A program made the translations under genes and the position numbers. Under the pieces are notes generated by a model. It ran no database searches and was not told where the DNA came from. It was given only the letters and a program-made list of their open reading frames with translations. From contig NZ_JZEX01000157.1 of assembly GCF_000969415.1 (NCBI RefSeq), positions 1 to 64,000 of the forward strand: 64,000 nt of DNA, in the 5' to 3' direction. The stretch comes from Devosia geojensis (lineage in GTDB: Bacteria; Pseudomonadota; Alphaproteobacteria; Rhizobiales; Devosiaceae). Positions 48,865 through 59,059 of this stretch are shown here, one piece after another (within the stretch, counting starts at the first letter, position 1; every line of letters begins with the position of its first letter).

Positions 48865-50538
48865 ATGGCAAAGACACAGCAGGACGAGCTGGTCTTCGTG
48901 CCCCTTGGGGGCGTGGGTGAAATCGGCATGAACATGGGGGCCTACGGGTTCGGCCCCGAGCGTGCGCGCAAATGGATCGTGGTCGACTGCGGCGTCACCT
49001 TCGGGGACCCGAGCCTGCCGGGCATCGAGCTGATCATGGCCAACCCGGAGTTTCTCGAGGACCGGATGGACGACGTGCTGGCGCTCGTCCTGACCCACAG
49101 CCACGAGGACCACTACGGGGCAACCCTCGACCTTTGGCCGGCGTTCGACAAGCCGGTGTTCGCCACCCCGTTCACCGCCGCGATGCTGGCGGCCAAGCGC
49201 GCCGGGGACGGAATCGTCGAGAACGTCGACGTGACGATCATGCGGCCGGGCAAGCCCTTTACCATCGGGCCGTTCACCATCGAGGCGATCAACGTCGCCC
49301 ATTCGATCCCGGAATCGAACAGCCTGCTGATCACCACGCCCATCGGGCGGGTGCTGCATACGGGCGACTGGAAGCTCGACCCGACGCCCGTCGCCTCTCC
49401 GCCGACCGATATCGCGAGGCTCGAGCGCATCGGCAGCGAGAGCGATCTGCCGCTGGCGCTCATCTGCGATTCGACCAATGCGATGAAGGATGGCGAGAGC
49501 CCGTCGGAGGCCGACATCGCCGCAACGCTTGCCGGCATGATCGCCGAAGCGCCGCACCGGGTGGCGCTGACCACCTTCGCCTCCAATGTGGGCCGGGTGA
49601 TCTCGATCGTGCGGGCCGCGCAGAAGGCCGGGCGCGAGGTGGTGATGTCCGGGCGCTCGCTCCACCGCATCATGGGGATCGCGCAGGAACTCGGCATGCT
49701 CGAGGGCTTGCCGAAGCTGCATGACCAGGACGCCTACAGATCGGTGCCCCGCGACAAGTGCGTGCTCATCTGCACCGGCAGCCAGGGCGAGCCGCGTGCG
49801 GCGATCGCCCGCATTGCGCGCGGCGAGCATCCGGTTATCGATCTCAACGCGGGCGACCGGGTGATCTTCTCCTCCTGGGCCATTCCCGGCAACGAGCGCG
49901 AGGTCATCGACATCCAGAACATGCTTATCGACCGGGGCATCGATGTCGTCACGCAGAAGGACGGTCTGGTGCACGTCACCGGCCATCCCCGTCGCGACGA
50001 GCTGCGCCGGCTCTATTCCTGGGTCAAGCCGCAGGTGCTGGTGCCGGTCCACGGCGAGGCGATGCACCTGCAGGCGCATGCAAAGCTCGGGCGCGAGGAA
50101 GGCATTCCCGACGTGATCGAGGCGCGTAACGGCGATCTCGTGCGGCTTTTTCCCGAGCCGATGGCGTTCCCGGCCGAGGTGCGCGCCGGCGAGCTCTACC
50201 TCGACGGACTGGTGCTCTGCACCCCGGAGGAGAGCGGGGTCAAGGGGCGCCGGCGGCTCTCGTTCGGCGGCCACGTGGTGCTCTCGCTCTGCGTCAACCG
50301 CAATGGGGACGTGGTCTCGGGCCCGGACCTCATGATCGAAGGGCTGCCCGAGACCGAGGACGAGTCGCTGAGCGAGCTCGTCGAGGAAACGATCGCGGGC
50401 ACGCTGAAGAGCGTACCGCCCAAGCGCCGGGCCGACCCGACGGTGCTGCAGTCGGCCCTGTTCAAGGCCATCCGCGGCGAGGTCAACGCGTATTGGGGCC
50501 GCAAGCCGAACGTCACCGTCTTCGTACACAGGGTTTGA
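48865..50538 (+). CDS. rnj: Ribonuclease J
   Basis: A metallo-beta-lactamase-fold RNase (557 aa) that acts as a 5'-3' exonuclease and endonuclease in mRNA decay and rRNA maturation. The zinc-binding motif is HSHEDHYGA, with further ligand histidines later (HTGDWKLDPTP). It has the beta-CASP insertion (CDSTNAM and GRSLHRIMGIA) and a C-terminal domain starting near residue 450. It is typical of alphaproteobacteria and replaces a full RNase E role in part. It begins 75 bp after birA. Confidence 0.96.
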   Translation: MAKTQQDELVFVPLGGVGEIGMNMGAYGFGPERARKWIVVDCGVTFGDPSLPGIELIMANPEFLEDRMDDVLALVLTHSHEDHYGATLDLWPAFDKPVFATPFTAAMLAAKRAGDGIVENVDVTIMRPGKPFTIGPFTIEAINVAHSIPESNSLLITTPIGRVLHTGDWKLDPTPVASPPTDIARLERIGSESDLPLALICDSTNAMKDGESPSEADIAATLAGMIAEAPHRVALTTFASNVGRVISIVRAAQKAGREVVMSGRSLHRIMGIAQELGMLEGLPKLHDQDAYRSVPRDKCVLICTGSQGEPRAAIARIARGEHPVIDLNAGDRVIFSSWAIPGNEREVIDIQNMLIDRGIDVVTQKDGLVHVTGHPRRDELRRLYSWVKPQVLVPVHGEAMHLQAHAKLGREEGIPDVIEARNGDLVRLFPEPMAFPAEVRAGELYLDGLVLCTPEESGVKGRRRLSFGGHVVLSLCVNRNGDVVSGPDLMIEGLPETEDESLSELVEETIAGTLKSVPPKRRADPTVLQSALFKAIRGEVNAYWGRKPNVTVFVHRV

Positions 50539-50547
50539 TTTCGCTTC

Positions 50548-50793
50548 ATGCAGATCGGTTCGATCATCGCGATCTATTTCGTCGTCTGGTGGCTGTGCCT
50601 CTTCATGGTCCTGCCGTTCAAGGTGCACAACCAGATCGATGAGGGCAGGGTGGTGCCGGGAACGGAGCCCGGCGCGCCCGCGCTGCTGCGCCTGTGGCCG
50701 AAGCTTCTCGCGACGACGATACTTGCCTGCGTGCTGACGGCCCTGGTCTTCTGGGGCCTCTCCAACCCGACGCTGCGCGAGTACTGGTCCTAG
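50548..50793 (+). CDS. DUF1467 family membrane protein
   Basis: An 81-aa protein with two helices (about 5-25 and 52-72) and a conserved middle (MVLPFKVHNQIDEGRVVPGTE-like, read in two parts: MVLPFKVHNQ and DEGRVVPGTEPGAP). DUF1467 proteins occur next to rnj in many alphaproteobacteria; function is unknown. It starts 9 bp after rnj. Its TAG stop overlaps the stop codon of the convergent gene. Confidence 0.88.
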   Translation: MQIGSIIAIYFVVWWLCLFMVLPFKVHNQIDEGRVVPGTEPGAPALLRLWPKLLATTILACVLTALVFWGLSNPTLREYWS

Positions 50794-51125
50794 GACCTTT
50801 TCTTCGGCGTTTTTGGCTTCGGCAACGCGTGCCGCCACGCCATCTCGAGGGCGGCGCGCAGCTCATCCTCATCCACCGCGGAGAGCGTCAGCGTCGTCCA
50901 GCCCTGCTTGCCCCAGGCATTCGGAACCGGGGCGAACGCGGCAGGCGCCATCATCACCTTGAACTCCTGCTCGTCGGGCGTGAAGGCGAGGTTGACGGTC
51001 AACCCGTCCGCGGCAAGCGTTGCGTAGATGCGTGCGACGCGAAAGGCGGTCCGCTCGAAGTGCGGCGCCTGCACCGTCCCTTCGAGATCCTGAGCTATCC
51101 GCTTGAGATCGTTGGCGTTCGCCAT
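50790..51125 (-). CDS. MmcQ/YjbR family protein
   Basis: A 111-aa protein of the YjbR-like fold, found as a small DNA-binding-like or CyaY-like domain with unknown role. It has the family features EFKVMMAPAAF and AWGKQGWTTLTLSAVDEDEL, followed by a basic C-terminal tail (PKPKTPKKRS). I chose ATG 51125, preceded by GGGAGGA; upstream codons are unlikely. It converges on the DUF1467 gene, the two stop codons sharing CTAG. Confidence 0.82.
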   Translation of the reverse strand: MANANDLKRIAQDLEGTVQAPHFERTAFRVARIYATLAADGLTVNLAFTPDEQEFKVMMAPAAFAPVPNAWGKQGWTTLTLSAVDEDELRAALEMAWRHALPKPKTPKKRS

Positions 51126-51156
51126 GGTCCTCCCCACCATTACTTTCGGGGCCGGA

Positions 51157-51304
51157 AACAAAAAAGCAGGGCATGAAAGCCCTGCTTGATTGAGTTGCGC
51201 GACAATACGTTGGTCTTAGGCCAGCTATGCAGCGGCGGCCAACGCTCCTCCCTTGACGTTGTCGGCGTCCGGCGGTTTGGAACCACCTTCGTGTTATTGC
51301 GCGC
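51157..51304 (-). ncRNA. Candidate structured small RNA upstream of proS
   Basis: No protein gene fills 51126-51435, but the minus strand contains an ordered set of pairings. A closing helix joins 51295-51304 with 51197-51207 (9 bp around a small internal loop). Inside are a 7-bp hairpin near 51268-51284, a GACG/CGTC hairpin near 51254-51268, and a helix CGTTGG/CCAACG near 51208-51244. The 3' end is a classic terminator (51164-51187 and an oligo-U tract). A GTGACA/TTAGGG-like promoter lies just upstream. I do not match it to 6S, SRP or tmRNA. Confidence 0.42.
51160..51187 (-). terminator. Intrinsic terminator of the candidate small RNA
   Basis: On the minus strand a perfect 9-bp stem AAGCAGGGC/GCCCTGCTT (51164-51172 with 51179-51187) is followed by TTTTTTGTTT. 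No protein gene upstream on that strand needs it. Confidence 0.8.
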
Positions 51305-51435
51305 GACCCTAACAACATGTCGTGAAGCTGTCACGCAGAATCTGCATGCCCTCCATGCTTGCAACGGATGGACGAGTACGATTTGACTGTGCGACGGCAA
51401 AACGCTTGAGTCGGGCCAGTCAGAACGGAGTTTCC

Positions 51436-52785
51436 ATGCGCCTTTCCCGCTATTTTCTGCCCGTGCTGCGCGAGGTGCCGAAAGAAGCCGAGATCGTCTC
51501 GCATCGCCTCATGCTGCGCGCCGGAATGATCCGCCAGCAGGCCGCCGGCCTCTATTCCTGGCTGCCGATCGGCTACAAGGTGCTGATGAAGATCCAGCGG
51601 ATCGTGGAGGAGGAGCAGAACCGTTCCGGCGCCATCCAGCTCCTCATGCCCACCATCCAATCGGCCGACCTCTGGCGCGAAAGCGATCGCTACGACGCCT
51701 ATGGCAAGGAGATGCTGCGCATCGAGGATCGGCACGAGCGCGAGTTCCTTTACGGGCCCACCAACGAGGAAGTGATCACCGACATCTTCCGGTCCTACGT
51801 GAAGTCCTACAAGGACCTGCCGCTCAACCTCTATCACATCCAGTGGAAGTTCCGTGACGAGGTGCGTCCCCGCTTCGGCACGATGCGCGCGCGCGAGTTT
51901 CTGATGAAGGACGCCTATTCCTTCGATCTCGACAAGGATGGGGCGGTCAAGGCCTACGAGCGCATGTTCGTTGCGTATCTGCGCACGTTCCACCGCCTCG
52001 GGCTGATCGCAATTCCCATGCGCGCCGACACCGGCCCGATCGGTGGCGACCTCAGCCATGAGTTCATCGTGCTCGCCGATACCGGCGAGAGCGCGGTCTT
52101 CTGTCATAAGGATCTGCTCGACAAGCCGATTCCGGGTCCCGACACGGACTTCCGCGGCGACCTCAAGCCCATCGTCGACGACTGGACCTCGCTCTATGCG
52201 GCGACCGAGGAGATGGTCGACATGGCCGAGTACGAGGCCAGCGTGCCGGAGGAAAAACGCGTTTCGGCGCGCGGCATCGAGGTCGGCCATATTTTCTACT
52301 TCGGCACCAAGTATTCCGAACCCATGAACGCAAAGGTCATGGGGCCTGACGGCAAGGAAGTGGCGGTGCATATGGGCTCCTACGGCATCGGGCCGTCGCG
52401 GCTTGCCGCCGCGCTCATCGAAGCGCACCACGACGACGCCGGCATCGTCTGGCCGGTGAGCGTTGCGCCGTTCGAGGCGATGCTGATCAACCTCAAGGCG
52501 GGCGATGCCGCATGCGATGAGGCCTGCGGCAAGCTTTACAACGAGCTCGCGGCCGCCGGCATCGATGTGCTCTATGACGATCGCGACCAGGGGGCGGGCG
52601 CCAAGTTCGCGACGGCCGACCTCATCGGCATCCCATACCAGATCGTGCTGGGGCCGCGCGGCCTTGCCTCGGGTGAGGCGGAGATCAAGCACCGCAAGAG
52701 CGGCGAGCGCGAGACGCTGCCGATCGCCCAGGCGGTCGAGCGCCTCAAGTCCCTCATCGAGCCGCAAAGGCGGAACAACGTTTGA
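51436..52785 (+). CDS. proS: Prolyl-tRNA synthetase
   Basis: Charges tRNA-Pro with proline. The 449-aa class II enzyme lacks the large editing insertion (INS) of the E. coli type, as is common in alphaproteobacteria. Motif 1 region [18 protein letters not shown], motif 2 [21 protein letters not shown] and motif 3 SYGIGPSRL are present, and the anticodon-binding domain is the last 110 residues. GGAG lies 5 nt before ATG 51436. lolC overlaps its stop codon. Confidence 0.97.
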   Translation: MRLSRYFLPVLREVPKEAEIVSHRLMLRAGMIRQQAAGLYSWLPIGYKVLMKIQRIVEEEQNRSGAIQLLMPTIQSADLWRESDRYDAYGKEMLRIEDRHEREFLYGPTNEEVITDIFRSYVKSYKDLPLNLYHIQWKFRDEVRPRFGTMRAREFLMKDAYSFDLDKDGAVKAYERMFVAYLRTFHRLGLIAIPMRADTGPIGGDLSHEFIVLADTGESAVFCHKDLLDKPIPGPDTDFRGDLKPIVDDWTSLYAATEEMVDMAEYEASVPEEKRVSARGIEVGHIFYFGTKYSEPMNAKVMGPDGKEVAVHMGSYGIGPSRLAAALIEAHHDDAGIVWPVSVAPFEAMLINLKAGDAACDEACGKLYNELAAAGIDVLYDDRDQGAGAKFATADLIGIPYQIVLGPRGLASGEAEIKHRKSGERETLPIAQAVERLKSLIEPQRRNNV

Positions 52786-54161
52786 ACCAGGCTCTACCGC
52801 CCGTTCTCGACAAGAACACGCAAGGCACCCGCGCCTTCTCCCGCTTCGAATGGCTGGTGGCAGGTCGGTATCTGCGTGCGCGCCGGTCGGACACGTTCAT
52901 CTCGGTCATTGCCGGGTTTACGGTGGCAGGTGTTGCCATCGGCGTTGCGGCGCTGATCGTCGTGCTGTCGGTGATGAACGGGTTCCGCGAGGAGCTTCTT
53001 TCCAAGATCCTCGGGCTCAACGGGCACTTCACCGCCTTTCCGATCGAACAGCAGTTCACCGATTACCAGGACCTGATCAACCGGATCGAAACAGTCGATG
53101 GCGTCACCGCCGCCGTCTATTTCGTCGAAGGGCAGGTGCTGGCTTCGGGGACGACCGAGTCGACCGGCGCGACCGTGCGCGGCATGGATCTCGAGAACAT
53201 CGAGAAGCTGCCGCTGCTCAGCAACTCGGCGATTCTGGGCGGTTGGGACGGCTGGGACGAGAGCAGGGGGGTGGCCATCGGCTACCGGCTGGCGCAGCGC
53301 CTTGGCGTCAGCATCGGCGATCCCGTCACCATCATCAACCCGGACGGGGCGACGACTCCCTTCGGCACGACGCCGCAGATCCGATCCTACCCGGTCAACG
53401 TCATCTTCGATCTCGGAATGGTCGAGTTCGACAGCTTCTTCATCTACATGCCGCTCGAGCCAGCACAGGAATATTTCAGGCTCTACGAGGACGTGCTGAA
53501 GCCCGGCCTCGGGCCCCTCGATCCGATGGCGAGCGACGAAGAGATCGACGCGGCCTATGACCGGGTCTACCGCGCCACGGCCGCCGAGATCTTCATCGCC
53601 AATCCCGACGACGTGATGCGCATGCGCGAGCGCATCCAGAACGCCGTGGGCGATCGGCCGCTGGTGCTGACCGACTGGCAGCAGCGCAACGAGACCTTCT
53701 TTTCGGCGCTGCAGGTCGAGCGGGTGGTGATGTTCACCATCCTCTCGCTCATCGTGCTGGTCGCGGCGTTCAACATCATCTCTTCGCTCGTCATGCTGGT
53801 GAAGGACAAGGCGGCCGACATCGCGGTGTTGCGCACCATGGGGGCGACGCGCGGCTCGATCATGCGCATCTTCTCGATGACGGGCACGGCCATCGGTGTT
53901 GCCGGCACCTTGATCGGGCTCGTGCTCGGGCTCGTCATCGCCGCCAATGCCGAGCCCTTGCGCGCCTTCGTTTCCAATACCCTGGGGGTGGCGATCTTCC
54001 CGCCCGAGATCTTCTACCTCTCGCGCCTACCGTCGCGCACCGACCCGACGGAAGTGATCGTCGTCGTCTGCGTGGCGCTGACTCTCAGCTTCCTTGCCAC
54101 CATTTACCCGGCCTGGCGGGCTGCCCAGTACGATCCCGTCGAGGCGCTGCGTTATGAGTGA
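52782..54161 (+). CDS. lolC: Lipoprotein-releasing ABC transporter permease LolC/LolE
   Basis: The membrane part of the LolCDE machine that releases outer-membrane lipoproteins from the inner membrane. The 459-aa protein has one N-terminal helix (about 45-65), a large periplasmic domain (about 70-300), and three C-terminal helices (FtsX-type). The opening [14 protein letters not shown] is a family hallmark. A single LolC/E protein, as here, probably forms a homodimer with LolD. Start is TTG 52782, overlapping the proS stop. The lolD start overlaps its stop by 8 nt. Confidence 0.95.
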   Translation: MNQALPPVLDKNTQGTRAFSRFEWLVAGRYLRARRSDTFISVIAGFTVAGVAIGVAALIVVLSVMNGFREELLSKILGLNGHFTAFPIEQQFTDYQDLINRIETVDGVTAAVYFVEGQVLASGTTESTGATVRGMDLENIEKLPLLSNSAILGGWDGWDESRGVAIGYRLAQRLGVSIGDPVTIINPDGATTPFGTTPQIRSYPVNVIFDLGMVEFDSFFIYMPLEPAQEYFRLYEDVLKPGLGPLDPMASDEEIDAAYDRVYRATAAEIFIANPDDVMRMRERIQNAVGDRPLVLTDWQQRNETFFSALQVERVVMFTILSLIVLVAAFNIISSLVMLVKDKAADIAVLRTMGATRGSIMRIFSMTGTAIGVAGTLIGLVLGLVIAANAEPLRAFVSNTLGVAIFPPEIFYLSRLPSRTDPTEVIVVVCVALTLSFLATIYPAWRAAQYDPVEALRYE

Positions 54162-54840
54162 ACCGCACCTGGTGCTGCGTGGCGTCCACCGTCACTACGG
54201 GGAGGGGGACAAGTTCGTGCGCGTGCTGGAAGCGGCGGACCTGACCCTCAACGGCGGCGAGCTCGTCGCCATCGTCGCGCCCTCCGGCGCCGGCAAGTCG
54301 ACGCTGCTGCATCTTTGCGGCCTGCTCGAAAGCCCGCAATCGGGCGAGATCGAGATCATGGGCATCGAGACCAGCCGTCTCGGCGACCGCGGCCGCACGC
54401 AGTTGCGCCGCTCGACCGTCGGCTATGTCTACCAGTTCCATCATCTGCTGCCCGAGTTCTCGGCACTCGAGAACGTCTCCATGCCGCAGATCATCGCCGG
54501 CAAGCCGCTGGCGGAAGCGGAGAAGCGCTCGCGGGAACTGCTCGATCTCCTCGGCGTCGGCCCGCGGGCGAGCCACAGGCCGGCCGAGCTTTCGGGCGGC
54601 GAGCAGCAGCGCGTCGCCATCGCCCGCGCCGCGGCCAACCATCCGCGGGTGATCCTCGCCGACGAGCCGACCGGCAATCTCGATCCCGCGACGAGCGATC
54701 TCGTTTTCGATGCGCTTTTCGGGCTGATCCGCAATGAGGGCGCGGCCGCGCTCATCGCCACGCATAACCACGATCTGGCGCGCCGCGCCGACCGGATCGT
54801 AACGTTGCAGGACGGACTGGTGGTCGACCACCAACTCTAG
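54154..54840 (+). CDS. lolD: Lipoprotein-releasing ABC transporter ATPase LolD
   Basis: The 228-aa ATPase partner of LolC/E. Walker A is [10 protein letters not shown], the signature [14 protein letters not shown], Walker [13 protein letters not shown], and the Q/H loops are regular. The ATG at 54154 overlaps the end of lolC by 8 nt, so both are made together. The frame open upstream overlaps lolC. Confidence 0.97.
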   Translation: MSEPHLVLRGVHRHYGEGDKFVRVLEAADLTLNGGELVAIVAPSGAGKSTLLHLCGLLESPQSGEIEIMGIETSRLGDRGRTQLRRSTVGYVYQFHHLLPEFSALENVSMPQIIAGKPLAEAEKRSRELLDLLGVGPRASHRPAELSGGEQQRVAIARAAANHPRVILADEPTGNLDPATSDLVFDALFGLIRNEGAAALIATHNHDLARRADRIVTLQDGLVVDHQL

Positions 54841-54919
54841 CGCTGGCCGTTCAATTCATTAGCGAAACCTTAGCACCTCGCGCCTAATCCTCCTTTCCTG
54901 TTGCGGGGCGGGTTTTTGC

Positions 54920-56521
54920 GTGAAATCCAAATACTCAAATGTCTTGACGCTGATCTGCGCCGTGCTGGCGTTCCTGCCTATTGCGGCGGTGGACTACCTG
55001 CTCGACGGCTACGTGCGCACGCATGAGGAGCGCGTGTTGCAGCAAACGGCGGATGGCATCGCCGGCCAGATCCGCGCTGCCGCCGACGGCGCCGTCGAGT
55101 CCCTCCAGCACATCATTGCCGACAGCCCCTCGCTTTGTACGCCCACATTCATCAGCAATGTGCACCGCGAGATCGCGTCCCGCCTGACCCTGAAGCAGGT
55201 GCTGGTCGAGAATGCCGACGGCGTGCAGTACTGCGATGCCTTTGGACGCACTGTCAGCTATTCGCCCCTTTCCGAGAGCCTGCCGATTTCCGGTCAGCCG
55301 GATCGCCTGCAGGTCGTGCGCATGGAGGGCATGGAGATGCCGGCGCTGCGCCTGGCGCGCCCTTACGGCGACAGCCGGATCGTCTCCGGGTTCGTGCCGC
55401 TGCTGGCGCTGCCGCGCGAGGCGCTGGTGCAGGGCATGCCGCCGATGGCGATGGCGCGGGTTTCGCTGACCAACGGAGCTGCGATCCTCACCGTGGGAGC
55501 CGCCGAAGCATTCGACCGGCGCTCATCGAGCGCCGATTTCGTCTCGGCCCAGACCTTCGCCGGCACGCTGCCGCTGCGGGTGGAGGTCGCGACGCCCTTT
55601 GCCATGGCGCGGGCCCGCTATGCCGATCTCGATTTCAGCCTCACCGTGGTCGCGTGCCTCATGAGCGCCGTCCTGCTGGTGCTGGCGCTCTATTACGTGC
55701 GTCGCACGGGTGTGCCCGCCTTCGATCTGGAACGCGCGATCGCGCGTGGGGAGATCAAGCCGTTCTACCAGCCGGTCATCAACCTGCGCACCGGCGAGCT
55801 CCTCGGCTGCGAGGTGCTCTGTCGCTGGGAGAAGCGCAACGGCAAGATGGTGCCGCCCGGCGCCTTCATCGAATACGCCGAGGCGACGGGCCTCGCCATC
55901 CCCATGACCCTTTCGCTGATGGAGCAGGTGAAGGCCGATCTCGGGCAGCTCGCGCGCGAGATGCCGAACCTCAAGATCTCCATCAACCTGTTTGACGGGC
56001 ACTTCCAGGACGGCGCGATCGTCGAGGACGTGCAGGCCATATTCGGCGGCTCGCCGATCGCTTTCACCCAGCTCGTGTTCGAGATCACCGAGCGGCGCCC
56101 GCTCGGCAACTCCATGCAGACCCACGCCGTGATCTCGGGCCTCCACGCGCTCGGTGCGCGGCTGGCGCTCGACGACACGGGCACGGGGCACTCCAACCTC
56201 GCGTATCTCGCCACTCTCGGGGTCGATATCATCAAGATCGACCGGGTGTTCGTCGACATGATCAAGCCGGGCGTGGCGCAGGTGCCGGTGCTCGACGGCC
56301 TCATCGCCATGTCTCGCGATCTCGGCACCGAAATCGTCGCCGAGGGCGTCGAGACCGAAGACCAGGCCCTCTACCTGCGCGCCCGCGGCGTCTATCAGGC
56401 GCAGGGCTTCCTCTTCGCTCCCGCCCTCAAGGCATCCGCGTTCAAGGAGCTGGCCCAGGCGCTCAACGCCGTGGCGCCGGCCCGCGCGCAGCGCGCGGCA
56501 TCCTCCATTCGCGCAGCCTGA
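54920..56521 (+). CDS. EAL phosphodiesterase with periplasmic CSS-type sensor domain
   Basis: Degrades cyclic di-GMP. The 533-aa protein has an N-terminal helix (about 9-27), a periplasmic domain with two cysteines (SLCTPT and QYCDAFG), a second helix (about 238-260), and a cytoplasmic EAL domain. The domain plan is that of the CSS-motif phosphodiesterases, whose activity responds to the thiol state of the periplasmic Cys; here C-S-S reads C-T-P. The EAL motif is EVL, with N, E, DDTGTG, KID and EGVET residues in place, so it should be active. Start is GTG 54920. It lies between lolD and maeB, where relatives often have dnaE. Confidence 0.87.
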   Translation: MKSKYSNVLTLICAVLAFLPIAAVDYLLDGYVRTHEERVLQQTADGIAGQIRAAADGAVESLQHIIADSPSLCTPTFISNVHREIASRLTLKQVLVENADGVQYCDAFGRTVSYSPLSESLPISGQPDRLQVVRMEGMEMPALRLARPYGDSRIVSGFVPLLALPREALVQGMPPMAMARVSLTNGAAILTVGAAEAFDRRSSSADFVSAQTFAGTLPLRVEVATPFAMARARYADLDFSLTVVACLMSAVLLVLALYYVRRTGVPAFDLERAIARGEIKPFYQPVINLRTGELLGCEVLCRWEKRNGKMVPPGAFIEYAEATGLAIPMTLSLMEQVKADLGQLAREMPNLKISINLFDGHFQDGAIVEDVQAIFGGSPIAFTQLVFEITERRPLGNSMQTHAVISGLHALGARLALDDTGTGHSNLAYLATLGVDIIKIDRVFVDMIKPGVAQVPVLDGLIAMSRDLGTEIVAEGVETEDQALYLRARGVYQAQGFLFAPALKASAFKELAQALNAVAPARAQRAASSIRAA

Positions 56522-56624
56522 CGGGTCCTGGCGCCACCGCATGCCGGAAGTGGCGGCGAAACCCCTTTCATTCCGATCCGATTGATGGCACCTACGGCGC
56601 GGAAGGATCGCAGGAGAACTCCCC

Positions 56625-58907
56625 GTGCCGTCTGACGCCAACCAGCAGCGCGCCGCGCTGCGCGAAGCCGCATTGCATTTTCACGAGTTTCCCAAGCCCG
56701 GCAAACTCGAAATCCAGCCATTGAAACCCCTCGGCAACCAACGGGACTTGGCGCTCGCCTATTCGCCGGGCGTCGCCGCGCCCTGCGAGGAGATCGCCGC
56801 CGATCCAGAAGCCGTTACGCGCTATACCTCGCGCGGCAATCTCGTCGCGGTCATCTCCAACGGCACGGCGGTGCTGGGGCTCGGCAACATCGGGGCGCTG
56901 GCGAGCAAGCCCGTAATGGAGGGCAAGGCTGTGCTCTTCAAAAAGTTCGCCGGCATCGACGTCTTCGACATCGAGATCGACGAGACGGAGCCGAAGAAGT
57001 TCATCAACGCCGTCGCGCCGCTCTGGCCGACGTTCGGCGGCATCAACCTCGAGGATATCAGGGCGCCCGATTGTTTCGAGATCGAGGAAGAACTGCGGGC
57101 GCGCATGCCCATCCCCGTTTTCCACGACGACCAGCACGGCACGGCGATCATCGTCGGCGCGGCGGTGCTCAACGGGCTGGAGCTTGCCGGCAAGAAGATC
57201 GAGGACGCCAAGATCTGCACCTCGGGGGCAGGGGCCGCCGCCATCGCCTGCCTCAACGTGCTGGTGGCGCTTGGCGCCAGGCATGAGAATATCTGGGTGG
57301 CCGACAAGGATGGCCTCGTTACCCACAAGCGCAACGACGTGAACGACAAGTGGCGCGGACAGTTCCGCCGCACCAGCGACGCCACCACGCTGGCCGAGGT
57401 GATCGACGGCGCCGACATCTTCCTCGGCCTTTCGGCGGCGGGCGCCCTCAAGCCCGAGATGCTGGCGAGGATGGCGCCGAAGCCCCTGATCCTGGCGCTC
57501 GCCAATCCCAATCCGGAAATCATGCCGGAGCTCGCCAAGGAGACGCGGCCGGACGCGATGGTGTGCACCGGGCGCTCGGACTATCCCAACCAGGTCAACA
57601 ACGTCCTCTGCTTCCCGTTCATCTTCCGCGGCGCGCTCGATGTCGGCGCGACGACGATCAACGAGGAGATGAAGCTCGCGGCGGTGCGGGCCATCGCCAA
57701 GCTCGCCCACGAACCGGGGCTCGAGGTTTCGCCCTCGGGCGCGCCGGCGGTCTATGGGCCGGAGCACATCATCCCCAATCCATTCGACCAGCGCCTGATC
57801 TTGCGGATCGCGCCGGCGGTCGCCAAGGCGGCGATGGAGACGGGCGTCGCCAAGCGGCCCATCGCCGATTTCGACGCCTACCGCGATGGTCTCAACCGCT
57901 TCGTCTTCCGCTCGGGGCTGGTGATGAAGCCCATCATCGACCGAGCGCGCGGGCAGGGCAAACGCGTCGCCTTCGCCGATGGCGAGGACGAGCGCGTGCT
58001 GCGGGCAACGCAGGTGCTGCTCGAGGAGCAGATCGCGCGACCGATCCTCATCGGCCGCCCGGCAGTCATCGAATCGCGTATCGAGCGGTTCGGGCTGACC
58101 CTGAAACCCGGCAAGGACTTCGAGGTCATCAACCCCGAGGACGATCCGCGCTATCGTGATTACGTGGCGCTCTTCCACTCGCTGGTCGGGCGGGACGGTG
58201 TGACGCCGGACACGGCGCGCACCATCGTTCGCACCAACACCACCATCATCGGCGCCCTCGCTGTCAAGCGCGGCGACGCCGATGCGCTGATCTGCGGGCT
58301 CACCGGGCGCTACATCAAGCACGTCCGCGATATCCGCTCGGTCATCGGCCTGCAGGCGGGCGTGCGGGACGTCTCGGCGCTCTCGATGCTCATCATGCCG
58401 CGGGGGGCATTCTTCTTCGCCGACACCTACGTCAACGTGGACCCGACCGCCGGGGAGATCGTCGCCATAGCGCTGCAGGCGCGTGACCATCTCCAGCGCT
58501 TCAACATCGAGGCCAAGGCGGCGCTGCTGAGCTACTCCAATTTCGGGTCGCGGGATGGGGACAGCGCCTGGAAGATGCGCGAGGCTTACCGTCAATTGAA
58601 GTCTATCGCCCCCGACCTCATCGTCGAGGGAGAGATGCAGGGGGATCTGGCGCTCAATTCCGAGCTGCGCGAGCGCTACATCCCGGACACCGTCCTCAAG
58701 GGTGAAGCCAATCTCCTGATCTTCCCCAATCTCGATGCGGCGAACCTTTCCATGACGCTGCTCAAGGAGATGAACAACGGGCTCTCCATCGGGCCCCTGC
58801 TGATGGGCACGCGCGCTCCGGCGCACATCCTGGCGCCGTCGGTGACCAGCCGCGGAATCGTGAACCTTGCGGCCATCGCGGCGACGGAGGCGTTGCAGGA
58901 AGGGTAG
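56625..58907 (+). CDS. maeB: NADP-dependent malic enzyme with phosphotransacetylase-like domain
   Basis: Oxidatively decarboxylates malate to pyruvate, producing NADPH. The 760-aa protein has an N-terminal malic-enzyme domain (about 20-420) with [16 protein letters not shown], followed by a C-terminal phosphotransacetylase-like domain (about 430-760), regulatory rather than catalytic in such fusions and thought to bind acetyl-CoA. The start is GTG 56625, with GGAGA upstream. It sits before ftsB and pdhABC, so malate-derived pyruvate leads directly to the neighbouring pathway. Confidence 0.95.
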   Translation: MPSDANQQRAALREAALHFHEFPKPGKLEIQPLKPLGNQRDLALAYSPGVAAPCEEIAADPEAVTRYTSRGNLVAVISNGTAVLGLGNIGALASKPVMEGKAVLFKKFAGIDVFDIEIDETEPKKFINAVAPLWPTFGGINLEDIRAPDCFEIEEELRARMPIPVFHDDQHGTAIIVGAAVLNGLELAGKKIEDAKICTSGAGAAAIACLNVLVALGARHENIWVADKDGLVTHKRNDVNDKWRGQFRRTSDATTLAEVIDGADIFLGLSAAGALKPEMLARMAPKPLILALANPNPEIMPELAKETRPDAMVCTGRSDYPNQVNNVLCFPFIFRGALDVGATTINEEMKLAAVRAIAKLAHEPGLEVSPSGAPAVYGPEHIIPNPFDQRLILRIAPAVAKAAMETGVAKRPIADFDAYRDGLNRFVFRSGLVMKPIIDRARGQGKRVAFADGEDERVLRATQVLLEEQIARPILIGRPAVIESRIERFGLTLKPGKDFEVINPEDDPRYRDYVALFHSLVGRDGVTPDTARTIVRTNTTIIGALAVKRGDADALICGLTGRYIKHVRDIRSVIGLQAGVRDVSALSMLIMPRGAFFFADTYVNVDPTAGEIVAIALQARDHLQRFNIEAKAALLSYSNFGSRDGDSAWKMREAYRQLKSIAPDLIVEGEMQGDLALNSELRERYIPDTVLKGEANLLIFPNLDAANLSMTLLKEMNNGLSIGPLLMGTRAPAHILAPSVTSRGIVNLAAIAATEALQEG

Positions 58908-58938
58908 GGATACCGGCCGGTCGCAGCAAACTCCCGGT

Positions 58939-58969
58939 CGTTACTGCCCGGCTGGTCCGGGCAATGACG
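58939..58969. repeat. Palindromic repeat element after maeB
   Basis: A 13-bp imperfect inverted repeat (58939-58951 with 58957-58969, one mismatch and one G-T pair). Its arms resemble CGTCATTGCCCGG, a widespread palindrome in Hyphomicrobiales genomes. It may act as a terminator or mRNA stabiliser. Confidence 0.6.
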
Positions 58970-59059
58970 GGCGAGAGAAAAGGCCGTGGGAAACCACCCC
59001 TAACGCCCTATTAATCGCTCCCCGCTAATGTCGATCCGTCGACTCAACGGTTCCGCCCA

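Noticed and set aside
46495-50838. A 1447-codon open frame antisense to nuoN, birA and rnj
   Set aside because: Long antisense frames are expected in GC-rich coding sequence. Its composition (Arg/Asp/His-rich, no motif) and the firm opposite-strand genes exclude it.
51157-51304. tmRNA (ssrA) in the gap before proS, because of a frame ending ADNVKGGALAAAA-stop
   Set aside because: The TTCGACG of the tmRNA D-loop, an acceptor piece with CCA and the ANDN tag start are all missing, and proS leaves no room for a permuted two-piece gene. The tag-like frame also lacks a fitting upstream context.
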